Positions 45,940 to 54,468 of a stretch of DNA of 64,000 bases are shown one piece after another; the first letter of the stretch is position 1, and every line of letters begins with the position of its first letter. Below the pieces are notes generated by a model. It searched no databases. It saw nothing but the letters and a program-made list of their open reading frames with translations, and was not told the origin of the DNA. Origin of the DNA: an uncultured Lachnospiraceae bacterium (GTDB taxonomy: Bacteria; Bacillota; Clostridia; Lachnospirales; Lachnospiraceae); contig CAKSBI010000001.1 of assembly GCA_934437985.1 (NCBI GenBank), forward strand, positions 1-64,000, given 5' to 3'. Made by a program: the position numbers and the translations under genes.

Positions 45940-47538
45940 CTATAACATTCTCTCCTTATATTCTGTTGGTGATAATCCTTCATGCTTTTTAAACATCCTG
46001 CTAAAATAGTTCGGGTCTGAATAACCCACGTCTGCACAGACCTCTTTAATTGATTTACCTTCTGTTTTAAGAAGATACTTAGCTCTTTCAACTCTCAGAT
46101 TGGTGACATATTCCACAAAGTTTACCCCTAATTCTTCTTTAAACAGCCTGCTGAAATAATAAGGGGTTACATCTACCTCCCTTGACACCTCGTCAAGGGA
46201 TATGTCAGATGTATAGTTCTGGTTAATATAAACTATCGCCTTTTGTATTGTACTACTCGACCTGTCATTTTTTTTATACGCAACATTAGCAGCTGCCTGC
46301 TTTATTTTATCTGTGAACCATTCCTTAAGTCCATTCCTTAAATCCGAATTGAACAGGCTGTTCATATAACCGCTCCTTGATTTAAATACATAATTCATTC
46401 TTGTCTCTTCATACGCTATACGCTCGGCCCATAAAATAAACTCAATAACCTTAAGCCTTATATCATTTTCATCACCTTCAGATTCGTTGAGCAGCCATTC
46501 ATAATAATTTCCTGCATAAATGACACTATCCTCAACATCCCCTCTTTTTATAGAGTCAAACATATTTTTTTCCATGTCTATGGGATAATTCTTTTCATAT
46601 CCAATATTTACAGAAACATCATCTGCGTGGGCAACGCTCCGCTTCGACATAATAAGGGAGCTCAGTGCTTCCTGGTATGAATCTGCCATATCATTAATCG
46701 CATATACGCTGCCAAAGCCAATCCTCATACATATCTCATATCTGCTGTTAATCTCCCTTACAAGATTATGTGCAAGGTTAACAAGTTCAGAACGCTTTGT
46801 GTAATCAAGTGTCTTTTCTTTATAAGGCACACATACAGCTACTTTATTAGCCATACTGTTGCTTACAATCGAATCAGAAAATGTGTTCTCAATTTTACTC
46901 CGTATCTCCTTATAATGCCTCTGAAGATATACCGATGCACCCGATGCGTTTGTCATATGGTTACCTTCCTGACTTTCGCCAAATACACATGCGAGCATAA
47001 AGCCATAATTATCTGATATCCCTAAAAGTTGTTTGAAATTATATATATCCTCTTCAAAGTGTTCCTTAAACAATAGGTCATTAAGAAAACCATTCTGAAT
47101 AATCGGCACAACATTTTCAAGCTTTTCCCTGATAATAAGATCTTCATTCCTTTTTTTTCGTAAGTTGGAAAGCTTTGACATAGCCTGTTCAAGGATATCT
47201 ACAATCTGTCTCTGTTCAAAAGGTTTATTAATGTACTGAATTACACCAAGCCCAATTGCATCCTTTGCGTAACTGAACTTATCATATGCACTAATGATAA
47301 CGAACTGAATTCCGGGCTGTGTCTTTTTTATCTCCCTTATTGCATCAATACCATTAATCCCCGGCATATGTATATCCATAAATGCTATATCCGGTCTGAA
47401 CGATTCAGCAAGTAAAATCACTTCTCTTCCTGTCCTGGCAGACTCTACAATGCATTCTCCCGTAAAATTTTTTTTAATTATAAAATTCAATGCATCAACT
47501 GTAATCCCTTCATCATCTGCTATCATTATTTTATACAT
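45940..47538 (-). CDS. YesN-type response regulator with AraC DNA-binding domain
   Basis: The 532-residue protein has an N-terminal receiver (phospho-acceptor Asp55 in IAFMDIHMPG, Lys in INKPF), a middle region of about 280 residues and a C-terminal AraC-type domain with two helix-turn-helix motifs (ISLDEVSREVDVTPYYFSRLF and IKEVCADVGYSDPNYFSRMF). It should activate the adjacent sugar genes when phosphorylated by the kinase gene that overlaps it by 13 bases. The ribosome site GGAGG is strong. Confidence 0.94.
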   Translation of the reverse strand: MYKIMIADDEGITVDALNFIIKKNFTGECIVESARTGREVILLAESFRPDIAFMDIHMPGINGIDAIREIKKTQPGIQFVIISAYDKFSYAKDAIGLGVIQYINKPFEQRQIVDILEQAMSKLSNLRKKRNEDLIIREKLENVVPIIQNGFLNDLLFKEHFEEDIYNFKQLLGISDNYGFMLACVFGESQEGNHMTNASGASVYLQRHYKEIRSKIENTFSDSIVSNSMANKVAVCVPYKEKTLDYTKRSELVNLAHNLVREINSRYEICMRIGFGSVYAINDMADSYQEALSSLIMSKRSVAHADDVSVNIGYEKNYPIDMEKNMFDSIKRGDVEDSVIYAGNYYEWLLNESEGDENDIRLKVIEFILWAERIAYEETRMNYVFKSRSGYMNSLFNSDLRNGLKEWFTDKIKQAAANVAYKKNDRSSSTIQKAIVYINQNYTSDISLDEVSREVDVTPYYFSRLFKEELGVNFVEYVTNLRVERAKYLLKTEGKSIKEVCADVGYSDPNYFSRMFKKHEGLSPTEYKERML

Positions 47539-49052
47539 ACTAACCTCCCCAAATCACCCTGTTGTCCACATTTACAGGGAATATGAAGCACTATCTTAGT
47601 TCCCATATTCTTTCCATCACTATAGATATTCATAACATTATCAACCCCATAAAACAACCTCATTCTTGCAAGTACATTTTTGAGTCCAACTCCATTATTA
47701 TCTTCATTCCCCTCTGAATTATAGACTCTGTTCTCTGAATGCAATATGTCATCAATAACTGCTTCTTCAATACCTGTTCCATTATCAATAACGCTTACAT
47801 GCACATAGTCATTGCCTGATTCTACAGTAACTGATATTTCTGCCCGTCCTGCAATATCCCTAACTCCATGCTTTACACAATTCTCAACTATGGGCTGCAG
47901 TATCATGGTTGGTACAGTTACAGACAAAAGCTTTGAATCTACATTTTTTGAATAATGGATATCACCTGAATATCTCACATTAATTATGTATATATAGTTG
48001 TCAACTAATTCTATCTCTTCTTTTAATGAAACTGAATGTTTATTACTTATATTATTTCTGTAAAACTTTGCTACGTTTTGGATGTAAGCATATGTCTTAT
48101 CTGCCTCCTCCATCATTGCAAGCTGTGCGCCTGCATTAAGGGTGTTGAATAAAAAATGGGGATTAACCTGTGCCTGCAGATAATTAAATCTCGCCTCCTT
48201 AAGATGCGTATCCATAAGAAGTTCTTTCTCCTGCATATCTCTTTCGCGTTCCATATTCATTTTAATCCGATCAATGTATTCCCTGATACTTGACAACATC
48301 TGATTAAATGCTCTTGTTACAACTCCAACTTCATCCTCCCCCGATATCTCAACAGGTTCAATATCCAGGTTACCCTCCGCGACATTATTGGCAGCATGGG
48401 CGAGTCTCTTTAATGGACTTGTTATCTTGTTGGTTGCATACATAATTAGAATTACAGTGAAAATAATAGCAATAATCAATATACTTATCGAAAGCTGTTC
48501 TGTCTTATTCAGCACATTTACAATAATACGGTAGTTATTAGAATTGGTAACAAATAGTGAACTGTTCAGGCTTTCGATATAATCAGATAAGTACCTGTGA
48601 ATTACCGTTGTCTTCTCATGCATTCTTCTATAGTTAACAATATCCCTGCCACGTTTATATTCAATACATTTATCTGTTAACATCATATAATTCCAGGAAA
48701 TATTATATATATTTTTTTCCATTATCATAGCATTATTACCGGCTATATCAACATTAAGGCTCTCAATCATCTGTTGATAATCCTGTATGTGTTTGTAATA
48801 ACTTTCCATCGAATCAGTATTTTTATTTTCAAGATACTCTGTCATACTCTTCTGTATCATTCCAAGCTCTTCATTAATTGTATTTAGTGTGAAATTCTTC
48901 TCATATACCTGATTCATGTTTGAAACAATACTGTTCACATTATAGTAAATATATATATTAATAAACATAATCATCAGTATTACTGACAAAAACATTACTA
49001 TAAGCCTGAAGCTTATTGATTCAAAAAAATGTCTGCTATTTTTTCCCTTCAT
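47526..49052 (-). CDS. YesM/LytS-type sensor histidine kinase
   Basis: The 508-residue protein has a membrane helix (about 15-35), an extracellular helical domain (about 36-185), a second helix (about 188-208), a HAMP domain, a His_kinase domain with the phospho-histidine in QAQVNPHFLFNTLNAG near residue 298, and an HATPase_c domain (VENCVKHGV, IDNGTGI, GVGLKNVLARM). The cognate response regulator overlaps its 3' end. AGGAGG precedes the ATG, which lies inside the end of the upstream binding-protein gene. It should sense a liganded binding protein outside the cell. Confidence 0.94.
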   Translation of the reverse strand: MKGKNSRHFFESISFRLIVMFLSVILMIMFINIYIYYNVNSIVSNMNQVYEKNFTLNTINEELGMIQKSMTEYLENKNTDSMESYYKHIQDYQQMIESLNVDIAGNNAMIMEKNIYNISWNYMMLTDKCIEYKRGRDIVNYRRMHEKTTVIHRYLSDYIESLNSSLFVTNSNNYRIIVNVLNKTEQLSISILIIAIIFTVILIMYATNKITSPLKRLAHAANNVAEGNLDIEPVEISGEDEVGVVTRAFNQMLSSIREYIDRIKMNMERERDMQEKELLMDTHLKEARFNYLQAQVNPHFLFNTLNAGAQLAMMEEADKTYAYIQNVAKFYRNNISNKHSVSLKEEIELVDNYIYIINVRYSGDIHYSKNVDSKLLSVTVPTMILQPIVENCVKHGVRDIAGRAEISVTVESGNDYVHVSVIDNGTGIEEAVIDDILHSENRVYNSEGNEDNNGVGLKNVLARMRLFYGVDNVMNIYSDGKNMGTKIVLHIPCKCGQQGDLGRLVCIK

Positions 49053-50049
49053 TTATAAACCTCCTGACATTTTTCTGATTAACAAGATTAGTCTCAACCA
49101 TATAATATTCACTTACATATCCATTTTCAATATATTCAATAAGCGCGTCAACACAATCAACCCCCATTTCCATCTTATCAAATGATAAAACACAATCAAT
49201 AAGATTTTTTTCAACTGCTTCATAAACATTCCTGGATGAAGCAAGTCCAATTACATCAACTATCTTAACTTTGTTGTACTCGACAGCCTGCTGATAAGCA
49301 CTTTCAGTAATCTTGTCTGAAAGGCAGACCATCACGTCAGGCAGCTTATTCATATTAACAAGTATATCACGTATAGCTTCATCAGTACTGAATTCATTAT
49401 CGTTATTAACAAGTCTGGCATCTATATTAATGCAGTCAGCTGCAGGCTTATTCTCAAGTATTGCCTGATACATTGTATGCTGCTCCTGATATCCGTCGCT
49501 TTCGTTCATAAGAACCATAACATCTTTATTACTGCTGTTATTACACAGATTACCTATCTGTTCACCAAATTCTTTTCCAATATCATAGCTTCCAAGTCCG
49601 ACATAGCTTATTCTCATACTGTTTGGTGCATCAGTCATAACTGTTACAACAGGAATATGTTTTTCGTACGCCTGTTTTATGTACTCTGCCATTTCATAAC
49701 TGTCATCGCCTTCAACTATTATACCATCTGCTTCCGACAGAATTGCTATATCAAGCAAATCAAGCTTAGTATAATTTTCCTGAAGATTATTACCAATAAC
49801 ATCAATATATGCATCATGCTTTATTGCATATTTTTTTGCACTCTCATATATTTCACCCCATTTTTCATTATTTTTGCTTTCATATACTAATGCAAAATGA
49901 TATTTATAATTTGTAATCCCGGTATCATTACTAATTTCTGTTTTACTGATGCTGCTTTGAAATAGCACCATGTTAATTATTGTAAGAACTGCGCCTGCAA
50001 TTAATACAATTATAGCCAGTATTTTTGCTTTATTTTTATTAAATACCAT
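49036..50049 (-). CDS. Membrane-tethered sugar-binding protein, likely sensor subunit
   Basis: The 337-residue protein has an uncleaved-looking N-terminal helix (IIVLIAGAVLTIINMVLF, about residues 12-30) with no lipobox cysteine, then a Peripla_BP_4 / LacI-like sugar-binding domain (HFALVYESKNNEKWGEIYESA, DGIIVEGDDSYE, PDVMVCLSDKIT). It is the first gene of the cluster and overlaps the kinase gene by 17 bases. The position equals that of XylFII in the Clostridium xylose system (xylFII-lytS-yesN), so it is the best candidate for the kinase's sugar-sensing partner. The ligand is unknown. Confidence 0.87.
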   Translation of the reverse strand: MVFNKNKAKILAIIVLIAGAVLTIINMVLFQSSISKTEISNDTGITNYKYHFALVYESKNNEKWGEIYESAKKYAIKHDAYIDVIGNNLQENYTKLDLLDIAILSEADGIIVEGDDSYEMAEYIKQAYEKHIPVVTVMTDAPNSMRISYVGLGSYDIGKEFGEQIGNLCNNSSNKDVMVLMNESDGYQEQHTMYQAILENKPAADCINIDARLVNNDNEFSTDEAIRDILVNMNKLPDVMVCLSDKITESAYQQAVEYNKVKIVDVIGLASSRNVYEAVEKNLIDCVLSFDKMEMGVDCVDALIEYIENGYVSEYYMVETNLVNQKNVRRFINEGKK

Positions 50050-50075
50050 TATATTTCACTCCCAATTATAAATAA

Positions 50076-50111
50076 GAGCCACTAAGAAGGCAGATTCCTT
50101 CTATATGGCTC
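50076..50111 (-). terminator. Terminator-like hairpin after the fla/che operon
   Basis: GAGCCA...TGGCTC with an inner AGAAGG/CCTTCT stem forms a long hairpin, followed on the minus strand by TTATTTAT. It lies 15 bases after the last flagellar-operon gene and only 26 bases before the start of the sugar sensor operon. Confidence 0.7.
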
Positions 50112-50119
50112 ATAATATT

Positions 50120-50149
50120 CTTATACTTATTTTACTAATTCCTTGACAA
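50120..50149 (-). promoter_or_regulatory. Possible promoter of the sugar sensor operon inside the MltG-like gene
   Basis: Minus strand TTGTCA (50144-50149), an 18-base spacer and TATAAG (50120-50125). The start site would fall next to the terminator-like hairpin, which would then be in the leader of the sensor operon. Confidence 0.4.
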
Positions 50150-50648
50150 ACTGCTTAACAATCTCGTTAAATGGTGCATTTTTGGAAACGGAATAAGTTC
50201 CAACCCTAAGCTTACGTGCATATCCATTATCTGCAAGATACCTGTCAAATTCATGGTAATCATCCACAATTCCAAGACGCTCAAGCCTCTTTGAAACGTC
50301 TACTGACGTATCACCTGATTTAATAGAAAATTCAGTCATTTTGGGCTTTGATGTCGTCTTGGATTTTACATTTTTCTTATTTTTTTTAGAATCCGGTGCT
50401 GCTGTTTTCTCCGGATTACCGGTCATTTCCGGAATAGCCGTTATCTCCGGGATAACAGTAGTATCAACAGAATCTGTTGGCCCTGGTGTTGCCGGTGTTT
50501 CAGGCAAATCTTCAAAAACCATTCCGAGCTTCTTCGCTTTTAAAATAATTGCCTCATCAGACATTTTAGATTGATATGATACACCAAGAAGTATTGCTGT
50601 AATAATCATTCCAACTCCAATACCCCTAAGGAAGTACTTAAGATTCAT
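50127..50648 (-). CDS. Short MltG/YceG-like membrane protein without catalytic domain
   Basis: The 173-residue protein has one N-terminal membrane helix (about 5-24), a Pro/Thr-rich linker with repeated PE.T units (about 50-100) and a C-terminal domain (FSIKSGDTSVDVSKRLERLGIV, then RVGTYSVSKNAPFNEIVKQF) that resembles the LysM-like N-terminal module of the endolytic transglycosylase MltG. The catalytic glutamate domain is absent. It is the last gene of the fla/che operon and starts two bases after the DUF6115 gene. A peptidoglycan-linked role in flagellum assembly is a guess. Confidence 0.75.
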   Translation of the reverse strand: MNLKYFLRGIGVGMIITAILLGVSYQSKMSDEAIILKAKKLGMVFEDLPETPATPGPTDSVDTTVIPEITAIPEMTGNPEKTAAPDSKKNKKNVKSKTTSKPKMTEFSIKSGDTSVDVSKRLERLGIVDDYHEFDRYLADNGYARKLRVGTYSVSKNAPFNEIVKQFVKELVK

Positions 50649-50650
50649 AT

Positions 50651-51364
50651 TCAGACCCCTTTAAACAAATCTATTACAAGCTTAACCTCACCCTGGCCAA
50701 TACCAAGCTGTCTTGAAATATCAAGTACAGATTCACCCTGCTTCCATAATTCAAGAATCCTGTCATTGCGGCCAGGTCCTGCCTTTTCATCCTTTTCAGA
50801 AATGTCTTCACGTTCTTCTCCGGAATCTGATTGCTTCTGTGCCGCCTTTGCTGTCTGTCCGGAATTCTTACGTGATGTTCTTCCTGTTGTTTTTTTCTCT
50901 GTATTTACATTCTTAATATTTTCCCCGGCATCTTTTTCTTCAGCTTTTTCTCCTAATTCATTGAGCTTATCGGATAATTCAGCATATTTCTTATCAATGT
51001 CATTAAGAAGCTTTTTAGTGTTTTCTTCCTTTTCGTTAAGCATGTTATATAAAAACACAGCATGTTTATGTTCTTCTTTTACGTTTTCCATTACCTGGTC
51101 AGTATATTCCTTGAACTCCATTATCTTATCATTTGACAAATGGCAGAGCCTGTCATCAATATTATCTATCATCTCTTCCGACTTGTCTGATACAATGCTT
51201 TTTATCCGTTCTTTTATTGTTGCTTCTTCCTTCTCGCCCCATATCTCAGTAATTGCAGCAATATTCTGACCGGGATTATCCTCCGTAAATTTATCTGATA
51301 TGTAATAGCTAATCACAACCAGCATAAAACCAATTATTATTAAAACAATATCAAGTACAGACAT
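50651..51364 (-). CDS. DUF6115 protein with coiled coil and helix-turn-helix-like tail
   Basis: The 237-residue protein has an N-terminal membrane helix (about 3-24), a long helical/coiled-coil stretch (about 50-140), a charged low-complexity linker and a C-terminal segment (NDRILELWKQGESVLDISRQLGIGQGEVKLVIDLF) that reads like a helix-turn-helix. DUF6115 proteins are found near the end of Clostridia flagellar operons. Bacillus SwrB (YlxL) holds the same position and has a membrane anchor and a coiled coil, so a comparable role in flagellar activation is possible but unproven. Confidence 0.72.
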   Translation of the reverse strand: MSVLDIVLIIIGFMLVVISYYISDKFTEDNPGQNIAAITEIWGEKEEATIKERIKSIVSDKSEEMIDNIDDRLCHLSNDKIMEFKEYTDQVMENVKEEHKHAVFLYNMLNEKEENTKKLLNDIDKKYAELSDKLNELGEKAEEKDAGENIKNVNTEKKTTGRTSRKNSGQTAKAAQKQSDSGEEREDISEKDEKAGPGRNDRILELWKQGESVLDISRQLGIGQGEVKLVIDLFKGV

Positions 51365-51379
51365 TAGTTTTTACCATCC

Positions 51380-51697
51380 TCATATCGTTATATCAAAGCC
51401 ATTTGAAAATGGACTTTTAAGGCTGTTATCATCTTCCTTTGATTTTTTATTCTTCTTTTTGCTATTATGACCCTTATAGCTGTTGCCGCTGCCATCTTTT
51501 GCATCAAAATTATAATTATTTGTCTCACTTTTTGCAGATTCAATAGTACGCTGGCTGTTATGTTCTTCTGTCCGCTGAAAATTCTGGCTGACAGTGTTTT
51601 CGGCATGTTCACGTCCGCGCATTTCATTATAGTGTACCTGCGATACCTCCTGTGACTTAGGTGCAATAGTAATAATATCTATCGGTCTTATAGACAT
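51380..51697 (-). CDS. Small hydrophilic protein of the flagellar operon, unknown
   Basis: The 105-residue protein is polar, rich in Asn, Ser and Lys, with no membrane segment. It starts MSIRPIDIITIAPKSQEVSQVH, a pattern that recurs in small proteins of Lachnospiraceae flagellar operons. A Lys-rich stretch (KKKNKKSK) precedes the end. GGAG lies upstream of the ATG. No function can be read. It sits between fapA and the DUF6115 gene. Confidence 0.6.
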   Translation of the reverse strand: MSIRPIDIITIAPKSQEVSQVHYNEMRGREHAENTVSQNFQRTEEHNSQRTIESAKSETNNYNFDAKDGSGNSYKGHNSKKKNKKSKEDDNSLKSPFSNGFDITI

Positions 51698-51711
51698 ACA
51701 ATCACTCCTTT

Positions 51712-53313
51712 TTAAAAAGATGCCAGTCTTATATCCGCCCCGTCTTTAATGTAACACGTGTGGATAGCTTCATCATCTATTTTCTTTCTTACGCTTGCGA
51801 TCGTTATTGTTACACCTGAATATGTACTTCCCGAAATATATATTCTTCCATTCTTGCATATTTCAAGTTCTTCAACAATATCTGCCATTTCTTTCTTACA
51901 TTTCTCAATATCATCGCAATATGACTTATATAATTCATTGGTCTCCTGAATCTGTCTCATCTTATCAGGAGCCAGTTTTTCCCTGTTCATAATTCTCTTC
52001 TGGAATACAGCAAGTGTCTGCTTCATTCTTTCTATTTCTTCATTTTTCAATGCAATTTCTTTTTCGTAATCATAATACTTTTCCATGCGTCCAGGTTCAA
52101 TCCCAATCTCAATCTTAGTCAGGGTTCCCATTGTCGAGCCTGCTGTTTTAGCCCTGATGCTACATCCCGATATAATTGAACCGCCTGTAATAAGACCTCG
52201 TTTTCCTTTTACGGTTATTTCTCCCTTTGCTTTCACATTGCTATGCATGATTGCGTCGGTTGATACTGTCCCATCCGCACATATCTCCTCACAATTTTCA
52301 AAAAACTTAGATACAATATTGCCGCCGGCCTTTAACTTTGCCTTAAATATCCCCTGTACGCCCAGACCTACAATAATGTCACCTCCGGCAATAAGTGTTG
52401 CTCCCTCAACAACTCCATTAATGATTATATCTCCGGCTGCCTTTACTGTATAACCTGTATTCACATTACCATGGACCATAACGTTGCCATTATAGTCTAT
52501 ATCTCCGGTTGCCGTATCAACGTTGGCAGGCACCTCGTAAACATTTGAAACATACACAGTGTCACCAACAAGTGTAGCATGGCCGCATACGTCTGCATAC
52601 ATATCACACCCATCCTCTGAAACTGATATATTAATTCCATATCTTAAAATCTTTCTCTCCACTTTTTTTGCCGGTATCGGCTTACCATATACATTAGTTC
52701 CCGGCTTCCCCGGATCTTCCGGTGTCAGATGGGCCAGCTTATCACCGGCATTAACATGTGATATGTTACCCAGCTGATGAAAATCCACTGAACCATCATC
52801 ATTAAGCTTAGGCTTCGCAACAGCATCTGTCTTAAAATAATACTCTATAGAAGCATTATGCCCATGAACAGGAGGCTCAGCCTTTGCAAGCAGTATATCT
52901 GTACAATACAGTCTTGCACGTACAAATATCTCAATATTCCTCATGACATACCCAAACATAATTCCATGATGCTTCAATTCATTAATGATATCAGTTTTGG
53001 ACATCTTCTCACCGTCATTGCTTGGTGGATAAAATCGTCCAATTACCTTCAGGCCATTCTCATCTATATCAAGTTTCAGGTATTCATTCTGTCTGTAGCC
53101 TTTTTGTGATGATACCTTCATATCAAAAGCAAAATTTCTCTTAATCAGATACGCATTAATAGCCTTAACATCATAATTCTTGACAAGCTTCGTATCAAGA
53201 TAACCTATGACATCATTAACATTAACAGGTGCGCCCTTATCAATAGCATCTACGCATTTTAAATAAATACCATCTTCTTTATTAACCAAGCTGAAATACC
53301 CATTCCTATCCAT
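51712..53313 (-). CDS. fapA: FapA (DUF342) family flagellar assembly protein
   Basis: The 533-residue protein has the FapA N-terminal region (about 1-215) and the beta-helical DUF342 core with the repeated pattern DIDYNGNVMVHGNV, AAGDIIINGVVEGATLIAGGDI and KAGGNIVSKFFENCEEICADG, followed by a coiled-coil region (about 405-470). FapA is linked to polar flagella in Vibrio and is common in Clostridia flagellar operons. It is likely cytoplasmic. GGGGGG precedes the ATG. Confidence 0.9.
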   Translation of the reverse strand: MDRNGYFSLVNKEDGIYLKCVDAIDKGAPVNVNDVIGYLDTKLVKNYDVKAINAYLIKRNFAFDMKVSSQKGYRQNEYLKLDIDENGLKVIGRFYPPSNDGEKMSKTDIINELKHHGIMFGYVMRNIEIFVRARLYCTDILLAKAEPPVHGHNASIEYYFKTDAVAKPKLNDDGSVDFHQLGNISHVNAGDKLAHLTPEDPGKPGTNVYGKPIPAKKVERKILRYGINISVSEDGCDMYADVCGHATLVGDTVYVSNVYEVPANVDTATGDIDYNGNVMVHGNVNTGYTVKAAGDIIINGVVEGATLIAGGDIIVGLGVQGIFKAKLKAGGNIVSKFFENCEEICADGTVSTDAIMHSNVKAKGEITVKGKRGLITGGSIISGCSIRAKTAGSTMGTLTKIEIGIEPGRMEKYYDYEKEIALKNEEIERMKQTLAVFQKRIMNREKLAPDKMRQIQETNELYKSYCDDIEKCKKEMADIVEELEICKNGRIYISGSTYSGVTITIASVRKKIDDEAIHTCYIKDGADIRLASF

Positions 53314-53336
53314 AGAATACCCCCCACCAATATCAT

Positions 53337-54116
53337 TTACGAAAATACACTTAACAGTTCAACATCACAATTAAGATTATTCTTCATCTTATGCAACGCC
53401 TTCGTATGAAGCTGTGACACCCGGGACTCGGAAACTTCAAGCACAAGGCTTATCTCTTTTAATGTCAGTTCTTCATAATAATACAATAATATAACCTTTT
53501 TTTCATTATCAGTAAGACTTTCAAGTGCCACAAGCAGCATATCCTTCAATTCCTCTTTCGCTATGCCGGTCTCCGGATGTTCAAATACGGGCCTTACTGT
53601 TGTATCTACCCTCACTTCAGCTCCCTGCTCTATATAATCATCCAGCGAGACTATATTAGCATAATTTGACTGTTGTTGCCAGTTAATAAGCTCCTCCACG
53701 GTAATATCCAGTTCTGCCGCAAGTTCCTGATCCGTAGGTATTCTTCCATTCTTTAGCTCAAAAGCTGACATTGCAGCATCAAGCTTCTTTTGTTTCTGCC
53801 TAAGTGTCCTTGGTATCCAGTCCATCTTTCTTATCTGGTCAAGAATAGCCCCCCTGATTCTGAGACTGGCATATGTTTCAAACTTTACTCCTTTTCCATA
53901 ATCGAACTTATCAATGGCATCTATAAGTCCAAAAATACCATATCCGACAAGGTCATCCAGTTCCACGGCATAACCAAGATACATATTCAGTCTTCCTGCA
54001 ACAAGCTTCACAAGACCTGCATACTCTAATATCAGCTTTTCACGTAGTTCCGGACTATCCTTCGTGCTATATTCTTCCCATAAATTATCTCTTTCAGATT
54101 CCTTCAAGCAATACAC
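53337..54116 (-). CDS. fliA: Flagellar sigma factor (sigma-28, FliA/SigD)
   Basis: The 259-residue protein is a sigma-70 family member of the FliA/WhiG type with region 2 (LILEYAGLVKLVAGRL, DLVGYGIFGLIDAIDKFDYGKGVKF, TYASLRIRGAILDQIRKMDW), region 3 and region 4 (EISLVLEVSESRVSQLHTKALHKMK). It directs transcription of late flagellar and chemotaxis genes. The start appears to be GTG at 54116 with only a modest ribosome site. It is followed by fapA after 23 bases, in the order seen in related operons. Confidence 0.95.
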   Translation of the reverse strand: MYCLKESERDNLWEEYSTKDSPELREKLILEYAGLVKLVAGRLNMYLGYAVELDDLVGYGIFGLIDAIDKFDYGKGVKFETYASLRIRGAILDQIRKMDWIPRTLRQKQKKLDAAMSAFELKNGRIPTDQELAAELDITVEELINWQQQSNYANIVSLDDYIEQGAEVRVDTTVRPVFEHPETGIAKEELKDMLLVALESLTDNEKKVILLYYYEELTLKEISLVLEVSESRVSQLHTKALHKMKNNLNCDVELLSVFS

Positions 54117-54138
54117 CCACTCTCGCTACATGCTGTTC

Positions 54139-54447
54139 CTACCGGGCCATATCATCGTCATCCTCCCCGGCAGCTTCTTCATTATTGTTGTCCAGATCTT
54201 CAGCTTCTTCAGAATATTCAGCGGCTTCCATTAATTCACGCTCTTTCTCCTCAATGTCAGCATGAATCCGCATCATTATCCTGAGTATGATTTTTCCAAT
54301 AATATAGAATATTAAAATGACACCGAGCAATATAACAAGAGCCCTGACAATATCAGTCTGGTCATTAAATACCCTGAACGCAAGTAAAATACTTGCTACA
54401 GCTGCTCCAAGCAGTGTCACAAACTGAACAATATATTTTTCATTCAT
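54139..54447 (-). CDS. Small membrane protein of the flagellar operon, unknown
   Basis: The 102-residue protein has two hydrophobic helices (about 6-24 and 34-57) and an acidic tail rich in Glu and Asp (EAAEYSEEAEDLDNNNEEAAG). I do not recognise a family. It lies between cheD and fliA on the same strand. The ATG at 54447 has AAGGG upstream; a TTG six bases earlier is less likely. Conservation of the position in other Clostridia would be the main reason to link it to motility. Confidence 0.6.
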   Translation of the reverse strand: MNEKYIVQFVTLLGAAVASILLAFRVFNDQTDIVRALVILLGVILIFYIIGKIILRIMMRIHADIEEKERELMEAAEYSEEAEDLDNNNEEAAGEDDDDMAR

Positions 54448-54468
54448 ATGCAAATACCCTTACCGTAA

